NCBI GenBank assembly: GCA_018266075.1
Contig: JAFEBB010000004.1
Coordinates: 62,001-126,000 of the forward strand
DNA: 64,000 nucleotides
Direction of reading: 5' to 3'
From: Deltaproteobacteria bacterium
GTDB lineage: Bacteria; Myxococcota; Myxococcia; Myxococcales; SZAS-1
Position numbers and translations under genes: made by a program. The notes below the pieces were generated by a model that saw only the letters and a list, made by a program, of their open reading frames with translations, ran no database searches and had not been told where the DNA came from. Below, piece after piece: positions 61,442-64,000 of this stretch (positions are counted from its first letter, which is position 1; each line of letters begins with the position of its first letter).

Positions 61442-63858
61442 GCCGCTCCCGCGCCTGCCTGCTCGCGCTCGTGGCGTTGTCGGCCTGCAGCCGGAGCTTC
61501 ACGCCGCCGGTGACGCCAGACTCCGGCCTGGGCGCGCCCACCCTGGCGCCGATTGCGGGCAGCGTCTTCGCCAACCAGACCGTGGTGCTGCAGGGGACGG
61601 GCTTCTCGGACCAGGCGGCGTCGAACCAGGTGCGCGTGGGCCAGAGCCTGGCCGAGGTGGTGACCGACCCGAGCGTGGGCTCGCCGGGCGCCACCGCGCT
61701 GGAGATCGTGGTCCCCGAGCCCGGCGTGGCCGAGCTGCCGCCCCTGGTCACCGTGACCGTGAACGGCCTCACCAGCAACGCCCAGCCGCTGCAGTACCTG
61801 GGCCCCGGGCATCCGGGCGACTTCGTGCTCGTGCAGGGCTCGGACCTCTCACCCACGCCGATCACCTTGAGCATCGAGGGCGGGCTGGCCCTGGTGAGCG
61901 TGCTGCGCAACCGGGTGCACGCGCTGGTGCTGCCCGAGACGCAGCTGGTGCTCTCCTTCCCGGCCACGGGCGCGAAGCTGCCCTTCGGCGCCGCGGCGCT
62001 GCTCGACTTCCCCGGCCACGGGTTTCTCTCCTCGCCCGGGCAGACCGGCGTGGCGCTCTGGGCGTCGGAGTTCGATCCCCACGGCGGCCTGCAGACCATT
62101 CGCTCCACCGCCTTCGACACCGGCACCAGCCTGAGCCTGCCCATCGTCGACGACGGCCTGGCCATCACCACCGACTTCGGCAACCTGCGCGGGCTCACCG
62201 CGGTGGTCCCGGTGGCGGGAGGAGCGGTGGTGTACTTCGACGCCGGCTCCAACTTGCCGAGCTGGGTCATCCCGCGCGATCCGCACGAGGGCGTGGCCAG
62301 CAGCGCGAGCAACGACTTCCCCTTCGCGACCGACGCGGGGATCGTCGAGCTCGGCGTGGTGACCTCGCTGCTGATCGACCAGGGAGGCCTGGCGGTGGAC
62401 AAGCTCGTGGTCGAGACCGTGCAGGGCCAGCCGCCCACCGTCCTGGCCAGCACCTTCCTCCCCGTGGGTCCCGACTCGCCTGGCGCCGCCCTGGACCTCT
62501 CCGGCGCGAACCCACAGATCATGTCGATCCAGACCGACAACAAGGTGGTCTGGTTCCCCTCGAGCAGCAGCATCAGCGGCAGCGTGCTGGTGAGCGTGAA
62601 CGCCGACGACGGCGGCGCGCACGTGCTGCCGGTGGGCCTGCCCTTCGAGGTGGGCTCCATCGCCGCGACCACCAAGCACGTCGCCGTGGGCACGCCCACC
62701 TCTCCGGAGCTGGTGCTGGTGACGCCCTTCGATGACGGGGGCTTCAGCACCGCCAGCGTGCAGCTCCCCGGGCCGCCGGAGGCGCTCGACCGCGATGTCC
62801 TGCAGGAAGGCATGGTGTACGCCGTCGTCCCCGAGCCGCCCATGCTGGTGCAGGTGGACGCCGACGCCGCGCAGGTGGTGCGCTCCATGCCGCTCAACAA
62901 CCAGCTCCTGGTGGCGGCGGTTCGCCCCGACGGCAAGTGGGTGGCGGTGGCGGCGCAGCGCTACCCGGCGCTGGCGGTGCTCGATGGCCAGACCCTCGTC
63001 GAAGACCCAGCGGGCTTTCAGCACTTGGCGCCGCCCGACCAGGTGGACCTCACCTTCCCGGTGAGCGCCGCCTGGCCCACGCCCAACAGCGACCAGCTCT
63101 GCGTGGCCGCGGTGCAGTACGTCATCCCCAACGGTCGGCTGGACCAGGGCTACGAGCAGTGGGGCGTGCACTGCGCGCCGCAGGACGCCGAGGGTGATCC
63201 CACGGCCGGCTGCGACGTGCTCCCGCCGCAGGCCATCGCCGCCGACGCGGGTTCGCAGATCACCGTGGCCGCGCTGCCCGACGGCCGGGTGCGCGCGCTC
63301 GGCGGCGGCCAGGCCTGGGACTGCACCGCCCGTTGCCCCGGCAGCTGTGCGGACGCGGGCGTGTACGGCCTCTTGAGCATGGTCTCCACCCGCTCGGGCG
63401 ATCTCCTCGGCGTGGCCGAGACGCCCAACGGCCCGACCCTGGAGCGGGTGACGCCCGGCGGAGACAGCCGCTTGCTCTGCGGCGACGTGCCCTGCGTGCG
63501 CGAGGGCTTCGCGGGCGTCATCGCCGTGGATCCGCAGGACAAGCTGGCCCTGGTGCTCGGCCACGACGCCGCGCTGGTGAATCTCGAGACGGGCGAGATG
63601 GTGGGTCAGCTCTTGTACTTCAGCGACATCCCCGCGTCGGCGGCGTTCAGCGCGGACAGCACCCGGCTCTACGTGGGCACCGAGCTGGGCCACGTGGACG
63701 AGTACCTGCTCTCGGACAAGGGCGACGCGAACACCATCCTGCAGCCGTCGCGGAGCATCTTCGCGGGCTTCCCGGTGGCGCAGATCGCGCCCTTCCCCGA
63801 CGGAAGCCGGCTGATCCTCACCGACTTCGACAGCGACCACCTGCACGTGGTGCAGTAG
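61438..63858 (+). CDS. IPT/TIG beta-propeller lipoprotein
   Basis: An 806-aa lipoprotein (lipobox ALSAC) with an IPT/TIG Ig-like domain (about 32-118, APTLAPIAGSVFANQTVVLQGTGF). A long beta-propeller-like region follows, with repeated short strands such as DKLVVETVQGQ, MVYAVVPEPP, DGKWVAVAAQRYPALAVLDG and STRLYVGTELGHVDEYLL. Two Cys-rich spots (WDCTARCPGSCADAG; RLLCGDVPCV) lie near residues 620-690. Likely surface-exposed binding protein; ligand unknown. ATG 61438 overlaps the receiver stop. Confidence 0.85.
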   Translation: MSRSRACLLALVALSACSRSFTPPVTPDSGLGAPTLAPIAGSVFANQTVVLQGTGFSDQAASNQVRVGQSLAEVVTDPSVGSPGATALEIVVPEPGVAELPPLVTVTVNGLTSNAQPLQYLGPGHPGDFVLVQGSDLSPTPITLSIEGGLALVSVLRNRVHALVLPETQLVLSFPATGAKLPFGAAALLDFPGHGFLSSPGQTGVALWASEFDPHGGLQTIRSTAFDTGTSLSLPIVDDGLAITTDFGNLRGLTAVVPVAGGAVVYFDAGSNLPSWVIPRDPHEGVASSASNDFPFATDAGIVELGVVTSLLIDQGGLAVDKLVVETVQGQPPTVLASTFLPVGPDSPGAALDLSGANPQIMSIQTDNKVVWFPSSSSISGSVLVSVNADDGGAHVLPVGLPFEVGSIAATTKHVAVGTPTSPELVLVTPFDDGGFSTASVQLPGPPEALDRDVLQEGMVYAVVPEPPMLVQVDADAAQVVRSMPLNNQLLVAAVRPDGKWVAVAAQRYPALAVLDGQTLVEDPAGFQHLAPPDQVDLTFPVSAAWPTPNSDQLCVAAVQYVIPNGRLDQGYEQWGVHCAPQDAEGDPTAGCDVLPPQAIAADAGSQITVAALPDGRVRALGGGQAWDCTARCPGSCADAGVYGLLSMVSTRSGDLLGVAETPNGPTLERVTPGGDSRLLCGDVPCVREGFAGVIAVDPQDKLALVLGHDAALVNLETGEMVGQLLYFSDIPASAAFSADSTRLYVGTELGHVDEYLLSDKGDANTILQPSRSIFAGFPVAQIAPFPDGSRLILTDFDSDHLHVVQ

Positions 63859-63917
63859 CGCGAAATAGGCCGCCCCCGGTGCCGTAGACCTGCCAGGCAC
63901 CACAAGGAGCGCCAATC

Positions 63918-64000
63918 ATGATCGGGATTTCGACCTTCCCCGCCCGCGACAACGCCGTCGGCGCCGCGGTCTTCACCGCCTACACCGCCTTCCTGCTCGC
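63918..64000 (+). CDS. Partial gene, hydrophobic start (3' end outside window)
   Basis: ATG at 63918 with AAGGAG 8 nt upstream. The 27 or so visible residues (MIGISTFPARDNAVGAAV, then a Tyr/Ala/Phe-rich hydrophobic run) suggest a membrane segment or exported protein. Too little is visible to assign a family. Confidence 0.6.
   Translation, partial: MIGISTFPARDNAVGAAVFTAYTAFLL

Overview
This is a 64 kb, very GC-rich chromosomal segment that reads as a myxobacterium or close relative (Myxococcota). The indications are Ser/Thr kinases with PEGA-type tails, sigma-54 enhancer-binding proteins, a protein-S-like beta-gamma crystallin, a MYXO-CTERM-type C-terminus, Stig1-like cysteine repeats, and many lipoproteins with Ser/Thr/Gly, Asp-Ala-Gly or Asp-Gly-Gly linkers. 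I saw no rRNA, tRNA, CRISPR array, insertion sequence or prophage. The assignment rests on gene families recognised by eye, not on database searches.

Layout. 1-5.1 kb: the 5' part of a giant cysteine-repeat lipoprotein gene on the minus strand. 5.4-10.1 kb: a small membrane protein, then a minus-strand signalling block made of a histidine kinase, a sigma-54 response regulator, a 35-aa ORF and a pseudo-receiver. Two nearly identical paired-palindrome elements flank the kinase/regulator operon. 10.2-14.3 kb: small proteins, a SCO-cytochrome c-YHS fusion, a copper monooxygenase and a short-chain dehydrogenase. 14.3-20.5 kb: a multi-PAS protein, a Ser/Thr kinase with a TPR/PEGA partner, a kelch-like lipoprotein and a peroxiredoxin. 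20.5-32.3 kb: surface and envelope genes, including a MYXO-CTERM protein, a GH172-like lipoprotein, three paralogous GT-C membrane glycosyltransferases plus an AftB-like one, a beta-gamma crystallin and an FG-GAP/Stig1 lipoprotein.

32.3-36.2 kb is the most unusual part. A 560-bp gene-free stretch carries 42-bp tandem repeats. Next to it on the minus strand is a pair resembling a type III secretion translocator (HrpF/NolX-like repeats) and an LcrH/SycD-type TPR chaperone. A well-spaced sigma-54-like -24/-12 sequence lies upstream of the pair. A strong hairpin and a 44-aa, extremely basic small protein gene follow on the upstream side, then a receiver protein and a zinc metalloprotease-like protein.

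36.3-46.2 kb: two lipoproteins and a BMP-family (nucleoside-type) ABC importer. Its binding protein and ATPase are separated from its two permeases by a beta-lactamase-fold lipoprotein, a second Ser/Thr kinase and a small secreted protein. 46.3-55.9 kb: a receiver protein and a complete MoxR-DUF58-BatA/B/C/D/E operon. 56.0-63.9 kb: a LolD/MacB-type ABC ATPase, a membrane-anchored DUF3352-like protein and an FtsX-type permease, then a receiver and an IPT/TIG beta-propeller lipoprotein. A new gene starts at the right edge.

Two patterns cut across the genes. Three intergenic spacers carry long inverted repeats whose arms are themselves short tandem repeats. About ten coding regions contain abrupt 20-45-bp islands of AT-ending codons in otherwise extremely GC3-rich genes.
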